Assembly: GCF_905171765.1 (NCBI RefSeq)
Contig: NC_053390.1
Span: 507,955,444 to 508,019,443 of the forward strand
Source: Bufo bufo
Lineage: Eukaryota > Chordata > Amphibia > Anura > Bufonidae
Reading direction: 5' to 3'
Length of the DNA: 64,000 nt
A program made the position numbers and the translations under genes. Positions 30,858-40,550 of this stretch are shown piece after piece; the stretch's first letter is position 1, and the number at the start of each line of letters is the position of its first letter. Under the pieces are notes generated by a model, which saw only the letters and a list, made by a program, of their open reading frames with translations, made no database searches and was not told where the DNA came from.

Positions 30858-32471
30858 CAGTGGCGGAAATAATTATTTGACCCCTCACTGATTTTGTAAG
30901 TTTGTCCAATGACAAAGAAATGAAAAGTCTCAGAACAGTATCATTTCAATGGTAGGTTTATTGTAACAGTGGCAGATAGCACATCAAAAGGAAAATCGAA
31001 AAAATAACTTTAAATAAAAGATAGCAACTGATTTGTATTTCATTGAGTGAAATAAGTATTTGAACCCTCTAACAAAAAAAGACTTAATACTTGGTGGAAA
31101 AACCCTTGTTTGCAAGCACAGAGGTCAAACGTTTCTTGTAATTGATGACCAAGTTTGCGCACATTTTAGGAGGAATGTTGGTCCACTCCTCTTTGCAGAT
31201 CATCTCTAAATCCCTAAGGTTTCGAGGCTGTCTCTGTGCAACTCTGAGCTTGAGCTCCCTCCATAGGTTTTCGATTGGATTAAGGTCCGGAGACTGACTA
31301 GGCCACTCCATGACCTTAATGTGCTTCTTCTTGAGCCACTCCTTTGTTGCCTTTGCTGTATGTTTTGGGTCATTGTCGTGCTGGAACACCCATCCACGAC
31401 CCATTTTCAGTTTCCTGGCAGAGGGAAGGAGGTTGTCGCTCAGGATTTCACGATACATGGCTCCGTCCATTTTCCCGTTTATGCGAATAAGTTGTCCTGT
31501 GCCCTTAGCAGAAAAACACCCCCAAAGCAAAATGTTTCCACCCCCATGCTTGACGGTGGGGACGGTGTTTTGGGGGTCATAGGCAGCATTTTTCTTCCTC
31601 CAAACACCGCGAGTTGAGTTAATGCCAAAGAGCTCTATTTTGGTCTCATCAGACCACAGCACCTTCTCCCAGTCACTCTCTGAATCATTCAGGTGTTCAT
31701 TGGCAAACTTCAGACGGGCCTGCACATGTGCCTTCCTGAGCAGGGGGACCTTGCGAGCCCTGCAGGATTTTAATCCATTGCGGTGTAATGTGTTTCCAAT
31801 GGTTTTCTTGGTGACTGTGGTCCCTGCTAATTTGAGGTCATTAACTAACTCCTCCCGTGTAGTTCTAGGATGCTTTTTCACCTTTCTCAGAACCATTGAC
31901 ACCCCACGAGGTGAGATCTTGCGTGGAGCCCCAGAGCGAGGTCGATTGATGGTCATTTTGTGCTCCTTCCATTTTCGAACAATCGCACCAACAGTTGTCA
32001 CCTTCTCTCCCAGCTTCTTGCTAATGGTTTTGTAGCCCATTCCAGCCTTGTGCAGGTCTACAATTTTGTCTCTGACATCCTTGGACAGCTCTTTGGTCTT
32101 TCCCATGTTGGAGAGTTTGGAGTCTGCTTGATTGATTGATTCTGTGGACAGGTGTCTTTTATACAGGTGACTAGTTAAGACAGGTGTCCTTAATGAGGGT
32201 GACTAATTGAGTAGAAGTGTCTAACCACTCTGTGGGAGCCAGAACTCTTAATGGTTGGTAGGGGTTCAAATACTTATTTCACTCAATGAAATGCAAATCA
32301 GTTGCTATCTTTTATTTAAAGTTATTTTTTCGATTTTCCTTTTGATGTGCTATCTGCCACTGTTACAATAAACCTACCATTGAAATGATACTGTTCTGAG
32401 ACTTTTCATTTCTTTGTCATTGGACAAACTTACAAAATCAGTGAGGGGTCAAATAATTATTTCCGCCACTG
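30858..32471 (-). mobile_element. Tc1-like element (family CAGTGGCGG), apparently intact
   Basis: 1,614 bp, flanked by TA (30856-30857 and 32472-32473). The 210-bp inverted repeats (30858-31067 and 32262-32471) begin CAGTGGCGGAAATAATTATT and differ at about one position by eye (ATTTGTATTT versus ATTTGCATTT in the complement). An internal echo AATAAGTATTTGAACCC closes each repeat, an IR/DR design. The transposase between them is open throughout. Confidence 0.95.
31084..32106 (-). CDS. Tc1-like transposase, full length (340 aa)
   Basis: Cut-and-paste DD34E transposase acting on its own terminal repeats in the nucleus. ATG at 32106 gives [20 protein letters not shown]; no longer frame is available and the length equals that usual for Tc1 family members. 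Two helix-turn-helix motifs occupy about residues 1-110, with a GRPR-like [10 protein letters not shown] hinge at 54-63. Catalytic residues are present: D153 in WSDETK, D244 in QHDNDPKH and E279 in NPIENLW, exactly 34 residues apart. The glycine-rich block [17 protein letters not shown] is at 187-203. No stops or frame changes. Together with near-identical 210-bp repeats this suggests a recent, possibly competent copy; activity is inference. Confidence 0.93.
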   Translation of the reverse strand: MGKTKELSKDVRDKIVDLHKAGMGYKTISKKLGEKVTTVGAIVRKWKEHKMTINRPRSGAPRKISPRGVSMVLRKVKKHPRTTREELVNDLKLAGTTVTKKTIGNTLHRNGLKSCRARKVPLLRKAHVQARLKFANEHLNDSESDWEKVLWSDETKIELFGINSTRGVWRKKNAAYDPQNTVPTVKHGGGNILLWGCFSAKGTGQLIRINGKMDGAMYREILSDNLLPSARKLKMGRGWVFQHDNDPKHTAKATKEWLKKKHIKVMEWPSQSPDLNPIENLWRELKLRVAQRQPRNLRDLEMICKEEWTNIPPKMCANLVINYKKRLTSVLANKGFSTKY

Positions 32472-32476
32472 TACAT

Positions 32477-32507
<31 letters not shown>

Positions 32508-34089
32508 CACTGCTCAAAAAAATAAAGGGAACACAAAAATAACACATCCTAGATCTGAGTTAATTAAATATTCTTCTGAAATACTTTGTTCTTTACATAG
32601 TTGAATGTGCTGACAACAAAATCACACAAAAATTAAAAAATGGAAATCAAATTTTTCAACCCATGGAGGTCTGGATTTGGAGTCACACTCAAAATTAAAG
32701 TGGAAAAACACACTACAGGCTGATCCAACTTTGATGTAATGTCCTTAAAACAAGTCAAAATGAGTCTCAGTAGTGTGTGTGGCCTCCACGTGCCTGTATG
32801 ACCTCCCTTCAATGCCTGTGCATGCTCCTGATGAGGTGGCGGACGGTCTCCTGAGGGATCTCCTCCCAGACCTGGACTAAAGCATCTGCCAACTCCTGGA
32901 CAGTCTGTGGTGCAACGTGACGTTGGTGGATAGAGCGAGACATGATGTCCCAGATGTGCTCAATTGGATTCAGGTCTGGGGAACGGGCGGGCCAGTCCAT
33001 AGCATCAATGCCTTCGTCTTGCAGGAACTGCTGACACACTCCAGCCACATGAGGTCTAGCATTGTCTTGCATTAGGAGGAACCCAGGGCCAACCGCACCA
33101 GCATATGGTCTCACAAGGGGTCTGAGGATCTCATCTCGGTACCTAATGGCAGTCAGGCTATCTCTGGCGAGCACATGGAGGGCTGTGCGGCCCTCCAAAG
33201 AAATGCCACCCCACACCATTACTGACCCAATGCCAAACCGGTAATGCTGGAGGATGTTGCAGGCAGCAGAACGTTCTCCACGGCGTCTCCAGACTCTGTC
33301 ACGTCTGTCACATGTGCTCAGTGTGAACCTGCTTTCATCTGTGAAGAGCACAGGGCGCCAGTGGCGAATTTGCCAATCTTGGTGTTCTCTGGCAAATGCC
33401 AAACATCCTGCACGGTGTTGGGCTGTAAGCACAACCCCCACCTGTGGATGTCGGGCCCTCATATCACCCTCATGGAGTCTGTTTCTGACCGTTTGAGCAG
33501 ACACATGCACATTTGTGGCCTGCTGGAGGTCATTTTGCAGGGCTCTGGCAGTGCTCCTCCTGTTCCTCCTTGCACAAAGGCGGAGGTAGCGGTCCTGCTG
33601 CTGGGTTGTTGCCCTCCTACGGCCTCCGCCGCGTCTCCTGATGTACTGGCCTGTCTCCTGGTAGCGCCTCCATGCTCTGGACACTACGCTGACAGACACA
33701 GCAAACCTTCTTGCCACAGCTCGCATTGATGTGCCATCCTGGATAAGCTGCACTACCTGAGCCACTTGTGTGGGTTGTAGACTCAGTCTCATGCTACCAC
33801 TAGAGTGAAAGCACCGCCAGCATTCAAAAGTGACCAAAACATCAGCCAGGAAGCATAGGAACTGAGAAGTGGTCTGTGGTTACCACCTGCAGAACCACTC
33901 CTTTATTGGGGGTGTCTTGCTAATTGCCTATAATTTCCACCTGTTGTCTATCCCATTTGCACAACAGCATGTGAAATTGATTGTCACTCAGTGTTGCTTC
34001 CTAAGTGGACAGTTTGATTTCACAGAAGTGTGATTGACTTGGAGTTACATTGTGTTGTTTAAGTGTTCCCTTTATTTTTTTGAGCAGTG
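32508..34089 (-). mobile_element. Tc1-like element (family CACTGCTCAAAA), copy A
   Basis: 1,582 bp; ends CACTGCTCAAAAAAATAAAG and CTTTATTTTTTTGAGCAGTG, flanked by TA inside CA/TA microsatellite. Second copy in opposite orientation at 38151-39731. Confidence 0.95.
32809..33792 (-). pseudogene. Tc1-like transposase, truncated by one nonsense codon
   Basis: The open frame extends to 33837, but the likely start is [12 protein letters not shown] at 33792. An HTH region (about 10-110) is followed by catalytic blocks [18 protein letters not shown] and [11 protein letters not shown] with DD34E spacing. The frame ends MHRH-stop. In the sister copy at 38447-39472 the same place reads MHRRCREVIQARGG, because a TGT codon there is TGA here, so about 15 C-terminal residues are lost. 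The rest is undamaged, so function could be partly retained. Confidence 0.88.
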
Positions 34090-34091
34090 TA

Positions 34092-34285
34092 TATATAGAT
34101 CAATAAAGGGGCATATACCTATATATATCTACAAAGAAAAAGAGGTTAGTCAGCACCTCCCAATACGCAGGTGCACGCTGCCATGGCTGAAAACAGAGAA
34201 AAAAGGGAATGCAACAGCATATATATCTATATATATATATATATATATATACGCCTGACACTTCCCTCTACAGTTTCTCATTTTT
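34092..34285. other. Short spacer with microsatellite
   Basis: TATATA repeats flank a segment of about 100 bp (AGTCAGCACCTCCCAATACG...) that resembles Penelope-like tails but is too short to assign. No gene. Confidence 0.4.
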
Positions 34286-34289
34286 TTAA

Positions 34290-35090
34290 CGCCTTAATAA
34301 CCCGCGCTGTACATGTACGGCGCAGCTGGACGTGACTTAATGAACAGCGCAAGGTCTGCCGGGAGCTGGGGCAGGATCGCGGGACCATGGCTGCTCTTAC
34401 CGGCAGGCATCCATGCCAGGTAAGGGCAGCATGGTGTCATTCAATGAAGACCGGTACATCGCAGCGCCGGAAGCAGCAGGAAGCTGCGGGGCGGGGGGTC
34501 ATGAGGAAGTGACAGGTGCTGAACTAGTCAGCACAGGTCTCCTCCGAGGTCAGGCAGGGGACTCCAGTGTTTGGTGTCCCCTGCCAGCGCTGCGATTGGC
34601 TGGAACAATGCTCCAGCCAATGGCAGCACAGGAAAAAGCTGCAGGCAGCCATTCTAGCTGGTGACTGTGTGCAGAGAGGTTCTGTGCTACTTGTTGGCTT
34701 GCTGGGACTTGTGGTGCGTCACCACTGCTTACTGGTACGTGTGAAAAAAAGAAAATAAGAAGAACATCTGGAACATCTGCTGCAGTGATTTTTTGCAGCA
34801 GCACAAGTTCCAGATCCCTAATCCAACCACCTTCCTAAGCCCTAATCCCTGTCCCTGCATCCCCCCCCCCTCCGATTTTGCCTACAGTTAACAAATTGTG
34901 ACTTTTTTGGCACTTTTATCTGGCTTTTATTTTTTCCTGCTCTGCACCACTTCTTCTGTGTGCGAGCTGTGAACACCAAGCACTGATCAGTCCGTAATCC
35001 ACTGTTCAGCACCTGGGCTCATTTATTTGGTGCAGATATTTAACTTTTTTTTTTTATCATTTTTTTTTTTTTTTTAAAGTAATAATTAGA
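34290..35090 (+). mobile_element. piggyBac 5' region
   Basis: GCGCTGTACATGTACGGCGCAG forms a terminal hairpin (about 34304-34325). A CTGTTCAGCACCTGGGCTC...GTGCAGATAT segment near 35000-35040 is the first of several related subrepeats that recur at about 39780-39870, 39965-40100, 43800-43930 and 45255-45330. I see no gene; frames of 60-85 codons here look like chance. Confidence 0.5.
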
Positions 35091-35092
35091 AT

Positions 35093-35170
<78 letters not shown>

Positions 35171-36112
35171 CAAAAGTAGGGCAGCACTCCTTTGCCAACT
35201 GTAAAGTGGGTGCCAGCAGTAATCCCTCGATTCTGGGTGGTAGACAAGTCGTAAAAATCTACGGCACTCCTTAAAAGTAAAAAAAAATGTGCTATTTATT
35301 CACACATGTCATACAGCAATGTTTTGGTTCTCTCTCAGAACCTTTTTCAAGCCAAGTGAATTACAAAGTGCAACAGTGCCTACATTTATACATCATGAAA
35401 TCAATCAGTACTAATTGATCAAACTGTGAACGCCCCTTTTAACAATGTTACAATTCAGTCAATCTAAAACACTCTTCAATGTGAACCACAGCATAAGTGC
35501 AATGTGCGTAGTCAGTAGCAACCATATAGGTTACCATATCTGCAGTACTAATCTTAGTGTCAATATATTATAATAGTGACATAGTTATATAAAGTGCATT
35601 GTGCTTAAAAACAACTGAGCCATATACATAGAAAAATACCTTGCTGGGGCATTGTGGCTGTACTTCGCTTGATCTATAAGGGTAATTTAGATCTCAATGG
35701 TGAACAGTAGGACTCCACGCTGTAATCTCCGCGTCTCTTGATTCGCAATACGCATGCGTCAATCTATCCCACTCCTCCCCTATGAAGCGTAATGGATGGG
35801 CGTCCCTCGGGGCGGAGAAGTAACAGGCGCGATGTTAAGCGCTTACGCTGTGTCTATCTACACAATGCGGGCATGCATATATGCAGACAACACAGTGCAT
35901 CATGCATATGCGCATGTTTAACCGTCTCCAGCCAATATATGTCCCAGCATAACGGCTTCCATATTTCCAACCGCAGAACAATTCCATGTTACCAACTGTA
36001 AAGTAATCATAGTATAGCATCACTTTCAGGGCAATAACCATATGCAGCATCTATTACATTTACTTGGTACAATAATTCGTATGCAAAAGAACACAAGCAA
36101 TGGGATTTTTGC

Positions 36113-36154
<42 letters not shown>
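35091..36154 (-). mobile_element. Penelope-like terminal repeat remnant plus microsatellites
   Basis: A TA/CA microsatellite (35091-35168) precedes GTAGGGCAGCACTCCTTTGC. On the minus strand the region ends with a hammerhead-like stem (GGTTCTGAGAGAGAACC, then AAAACATTG) followed by GAATAAATAGCACA, the same order as in the palindrome at 28717-28780. The body (35360-36070) is AT-rich and non-coding; a second TA run covers 36116-36148. No endonuclease or RT is seen, so this is a 3' fragment. Confidence 0.55.
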
Positions 36155-36277
36155 CAGTACAGACCAAAAGTTTGGACACACTTTCTCATTCAAAGAGTTT
36201 TCTTTATTTTCATGACTATGAAAATTGTAGATTCACACTGAAGGCATCAAAACTATGAATTAACACATGTGGAATTA

Positions 36278-37327
36278 CACTCACCTAAAGAATTATTAGG
36301 AACACCTGTTCTATTTCTCATTAATGCAATTATCTAGTCAACCAATCACATGACAGTTGCTTCAATGCATTTAGGGGGATGGTCCTGGTCAAGACAATCT
36401 CCTGAACTCCAAACTGAATGTCAGAATGGGAAAGAAAGGTGATTTAAGCAATTTTGAGCGTGGCATGGTTGTTGGTGCCAGACGGGCCGGTCTGAGTATT
36501 TCACAATCTGCTCAGTTACTGGGATTTTCACGCACAACCATTTCTAGGGTTTACAAAGAATGGTGTGAAAAGGGAAAAACATCCAGTATGCGGCAGTCCT
36601 GTGGGCAAAAATGCCTTGTGGATGCTAGAGGTCAGAGGAGAATGGGCCGACTGATTCAAGCTGATAGAAGAGCAACGTTGACTGAAATAACCACTCGTTA
36701 CAACCGAGGTATGCAGCAAAGCATTTGTGAAGCCACAACACGCACAACCTTGAGGCGGATGGGCTACAACAGCAGAAGACCCCACCGGGTACCACTCATC
36801 TCCACTACAAATAGGAAAAAGAGGCTACAATTTTCACGAGCTCACCAAAATTGGACTGTTGAAGACTGGAAAAATGTTGCCTGGTCTGATGAGTATCGAT
36901 TTCTGTTGAGACATTCAAATGGTAGAGTCCGAATTTGGCGTAAACAGAATGAGAACATGTATCCATCCTCTGATGGCTACTTCCAGCAGGATAATGCACC
37001 ATGTCACAAAGCTTGAATCATTTCAAATTGGTTTCTTGAACATGACAATGAGTTCACTGTACTAAAATGGCCCCCACAGTCACCAGATCTCAACCCAATA
37101 GAGCATCTTTGGGATGTGGTGGAACGGGAGCTTCGTGCCCTGGATGTGCATCCCTCAAATCTCCATCAACTGCAAGATGCTATCCTATCAATATGGGCCA
37201 ACATTTCTAAAGAATGCTATCAGCACCTTGTTGAATCAATGCCAAGTAGAATTAAGGCAGTTCTGAAGGCAAAAGGGGGTCCAACACCGTACTAGTATGG
37301 TGTTCCTAATAATTCTTTAGGTGAGTG
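36278..37327 (+). mobile_element. DD36E mariner-type element (family CACTCACCTAAAG), nested
   Basis: 1,050 bp with inverted ends CACTCACCTAAAGAATTATT and AATAATTCTTTAGGTGAGTG, flanked by TA (36276-36277, 37328-37329). The surrounding Tc1 rejoins as GGAATTATATACATAAC, confirming a clean insertion. Confidence 0.95.
36426..37295 (+). pseudogene. DD36E transposase, internal deletion plus stop
   Basis: ATG at 36426 starts MGKKGDLSNFERGMVVGARR. HTH motifs fill about the first 110 residues, and WSDEYRFLL holds the first catalytic Asp near 161. After NENMYPSSDGYFQQDNAPCHKA the frame stops at TGA (37014-37016), then continues as IISNWFLEHDNEF...[11 protein letters not shown] to TAG at 37293-37295. 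Asp-to-Glu spacing is 36 residues, as in the DD36E (Incomer) group. The glycine-rich middle block (GGGVMVWG-type, some 50 residues) is missing between NMYPS and SDGYF, so this copy is dead from two causes. Confidence 0.9.
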
Positions 37328-37618
37328 TATATACATAACAAACAAGTGTGAAACAACTGAAAATATGTCATATTCTAGGTTCTTCAAAGTAGCCACCTTT
37401 TGCATTGATTACTGCTTTGCACACTCTTGGCATTCTCTTGATGAGCTTCAAGAGGTAGTCCCCTGAAATGGTTTTCACTTCACAGGTGTGCCCTGTCAGG
37501 TTTAATAAGTGGGATTTATTGCCTTATAAATGGGTTTGGGACCATCAGTTGCGTTGAAGAGAAGTCAGGTGGATACACAGCTGATAGTCCTACTGAATAG
37601 ACTGTTAGAATTTGTATT

Positions 37619-38004
37619 ATGGCAAGAAAAAAGCAGCTAAGTAAAGAAAAACGAGTGGCCATCATTACTTTAAGAAATGATGGTCAGTCAGTCAGCCGAA
37701 AAATTGGGAAAACTTTGAAAGTAAGGGCTATTTGACCATGAAGGAGAGTGATGGGGTGCTGCGCCAGATGACCTGGCCTCCACAGTCACCGGACCTGAAC
37801 CCAATCGAGATGGTTTGGGGTGAGCTGGACCGCAGAGTGAAGGCAAAAGGGCCAACAAGTGCTAAGCATCTCTGGGAACTCCTTCAAGACTGTTGGAAGA
37901 CCATTTCAGGGGACTACCTCTTGAAGCTCATCAAGAGAATGCCAAGAGTGTGCAAAGCAGTAATCAAAGCAAAAGGTGGCTACTTTGAAGAACCTAGAAT
38001 ATGA
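37619..38004 (+). pseudogene. Tc1 transposase remnant, N- and C-terminal ends only
   Basis: ATG at 37619 gives MARKKQLSKEKRVAIITLRN and about 34 residues of HTH. The sequence then jumps, after AAAACTTTGAAA, straight to the C-terminal catalytic part ([35 protein letters not shown]...), open to 38004. Both catalytic Asp residues are gone. The identical jump in the copy at 25180-25400 shows that the deletion predates amplification. Confidence 0.88.
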
Positions 38005-38150
38005 CATATTTTCAGTTGTTTCACACTTGTTTGTTATGTATATAATTCCACATGTGTTAATTCATAGTTTTGATGCCTTCAAGTCATGAAAATAAAGAAA
38101 ACTCTTTGAATGAGAAGGTGTGTCCAAACTTTTGGTCTGTACTGTATATA

Positions 38151-39731
38151 CACTGCTCAAAAAATAAAGGGAACACTTGAAACAACACAATGTAACTCCA
38201 AGTCAATCACACTTCTGTGAAATCAAACTGTCCACTTAGGAAGCAACACTGAGTGACAATCAATTTCACATGCTGTTGTGCAAATCGGATAGAAAACAGG
38301 TGGAAATTATAGGCAATTAGCAAGACACCCCCAATAAAGGAGTGGTTCTGCAGGTAGTGACCACAGACACTTCTCAGTTCCTATGCTTCCTGGCTGATGT
38401 TTTGGTCACTTTTGAATGCTGGCGGTGCCTTCACTCTAGTGGTAGCATGAGACGGAGTCTACAACCCACACAAGTGGCTCAGGTAGTGCAGCTTATCCAG
38501 GATGGCACATCAATGCGAGCTGTGGCAAGAAGGTTTGCTGTGTCTGTCAGCGTAGTGTCCAGAGCATGGAGGCGCTACCAGGAGACAGGCCAGTACATCA
38601 GGAGACGTGGAGGAGGCCGTAGGAGGGCAACAACCCAGCAGCAGGACCGCTACCTCCGCCTTTGTGCAAGGAGGAACAGGAGGAGCACTGCCAGAGCCCT
38701 GTAAAATGACCTCCAGCAGGCCACAAATGTGCATGTGTCTGCTCAAACGGTCAGAAACAGACTCCATGAGGGTGATAGGAGGGCCCGATGTCCACAGGTG
38801 GGGGTTGTGCTTACAGCCCAACACCGTGCAGGACGTTTGGCATTTGCCAGAGAACACCAAGATTGGCAAATTCGCCACTGGCGCCCTGTGCTCCTCACAG
38901 ATGAAAGCAGGTTCACACTGAGCACATGTGACAGACGTGACAGAGTCTGGAGACGCCGTGGAGAACGTTCTGCTGCCTGCAACATCCTCCAGCATGACCG
39001 ATTTGGCATTGGGTCAGTAATGGTGTGGGGTGGCATTTCTTTGGAGGGCCGCACAGCCCTCCATCTGCTCGCCAGAGGTAGCCTGACTGCCATTAGGTAC
39101 CAAGATGAGATCCTCAGACCCCTTGTGAGACCATATGCTGGTGCGGTTGGCCCTGGGTTCCTCCTAATGCAAGACAATGCTAGACCTCATGTGGCTGGAG
39201 TGTGTCAGCAGTTCCTGCAAGACGAAGGCATTGATGCTATGGACTGGCCCGCCTGTTCCCCAGACCTGAATCCAATTGAGCACATCTGGGACATCATGTC
39301 TCGCTCTATCCACCAACGTCACGTTGCACCACAGACTGTCCAGGAGTTGGCAGATGCTTTAGTCCAGGTCTGGGAGGAGATCCCTCAGGAGACCGTCCGC
39401 CACCTCATCAGGAGCATGCACAGGCGTTGTAGGGAGGTCATACAGGCACGTGGAGGCCACACACACTACTGAGCCTCATTTTGACTTGTTTTAAGGACAT
39501 TACATCAAAGTTGGATCAGCCTGTAGTGTGTTTTTCCACTTTAATTTTGAGTGTGACTCCAAATCCAGACCTCCATGGGTTAAAAAATTTGATTTCCATT
39601 TTTTTATTTTTGTGTGATTTTGTTGTCAGCACATTCAACTATGTAAAGAACAAAGTATTTCAGAAGAATATTTAATTAATTCAGATCTAGGATGTGTTAT
39701 TTTTGTGTTTCCTTTATTTTTTTGAGCAGTG
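38151..39731 (+). mobile_element. Tc1-like element (family CACTGCTCAAAA), copy B
   Basis: 1,581 bp, same termini as copy A, TA at 38149-38150 and 39732-39733. It starts 6 bp after the end of the preceding Tc1 derivative, so both sit in one TA run. Confidence 0.95.
38447..39472 (+). pseudogene. Tc1-like transposase with one internal stop
   Basis: ATG at 38447 begins [14 protein letters not shown]. The frame is interrupted only by TAA at 38702-38704, where copy A has a Gln codon (ALQNDLQQ), then runs to the natural stop with ...[28 protein letters not shown] and [11 protein letters not shown] are all present with DD34E spacing. A single C-to-T change explains the loss. Confidence 0.92.
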
Positions 39732-40151
39732 TATATATATTATATATAGATGTTGATTTTTAGATAGTGTTCTTTTTTTTGTATCTGCGGTAATTTTTTA
39801 TACTGCAGTGTCTGCACGGACGCACCAAATGTCAGCTTGCGTGCGTTCTGCAGCCCTGAAAACCAATAAATAATTTTTTTTTTTACTGGTCGCTTTTATG
39901 CTTAGTTTTAATTTTTTTTTTTGTGTGTAAAAATACATTTAGTGTTAAATAGAAATCAATTTTAGGTAGTGTTAGTGTAGATTTTTGCACGCATATAATA
40001 TCTGTGTGCATGCGTGCGTCCTGCACCTGCTGAGCGCTGATAACAAACATCCAATTTTCTGATCGGTCTGCTCAGTTTACTGTGCAGATATATATTTTTT
40101 TCCGTGTAGTTAGTTATATCTATATATCTATATAAATCTCCATATACATAT
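39732..40151 (+). repeat. piggyBac 5' subrepeats
   Basis: Two degenerate copies of a repeat of about 190 bp: TAGTGTT...TGCACGGACG... at 39755-39930 and GGTAGTGTTAGTGTAGATTT...CTGCTCAGTTTACTGTGCAG at 39965-40090. The latter matches 43795-43925 and the start of 45250-45330, showing that the LTR element at 40152-43772 and the mariner at 43958 both landed in this array. No gene. Confidence 0.6.
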
Positions 40152-40161
40152 TGTAGGGTTT

Positions 40162-40550
40162 CGCCTGCCTCACTGTGCTTGCCTGCATCCTCCACCAATT
40201 GTGGGGTTTCGCTCTGGTAGATAGGGTAAGCGGACGCAGTACAGAGGCAAAAGAAAAGTTCTTAACGCAAAACATCAGTGTTTTTTCACACTTGAGGCAA
40301 ATGCACAAAACACTGCCTTACTTTGCACTCTTAGTGTTTACTTCACACACAATGGAAAGTACATCTTGGTGTTACTTCACACAAATTGGAAAGCTCATAT
40401 AAGACAAGTCACCTTGATATCAGTTCTGCCTCCAGCAGTCCATGCCAGGCTTTAGGGGGCCTGTTTCCTCTGCCCATGGATCTCAGCCCTCCAACCTGGC
40501 ACCAAGCCTCAGATCCCAACACAGAGATCCTGCTGCTGAGCCCAGCTGCC
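40162..40550 (-). repeat. Gmr1-like 3' LTR, U3-truncated
   Basis: Matches 43233-43621 with scattered changes; the piece equivalent to 43622-43772 is absent and replaced by integrase C-terminal sequence. Confidence 0.85.

Larger units (their letters stand above)
36155..38144 (+). mobile_element. Tc1/mariner deletion derivative (family CAGTACAGACC), copy 2
   Basis: Termini match 19262-25749 and are flanked by TA. About 940 bp belong to this element; the rest is the mariner nested at 36278-37327. The inverted ends are about 190 bp long. It shares the internal deletion of copy 1. Confidence 0.92.
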
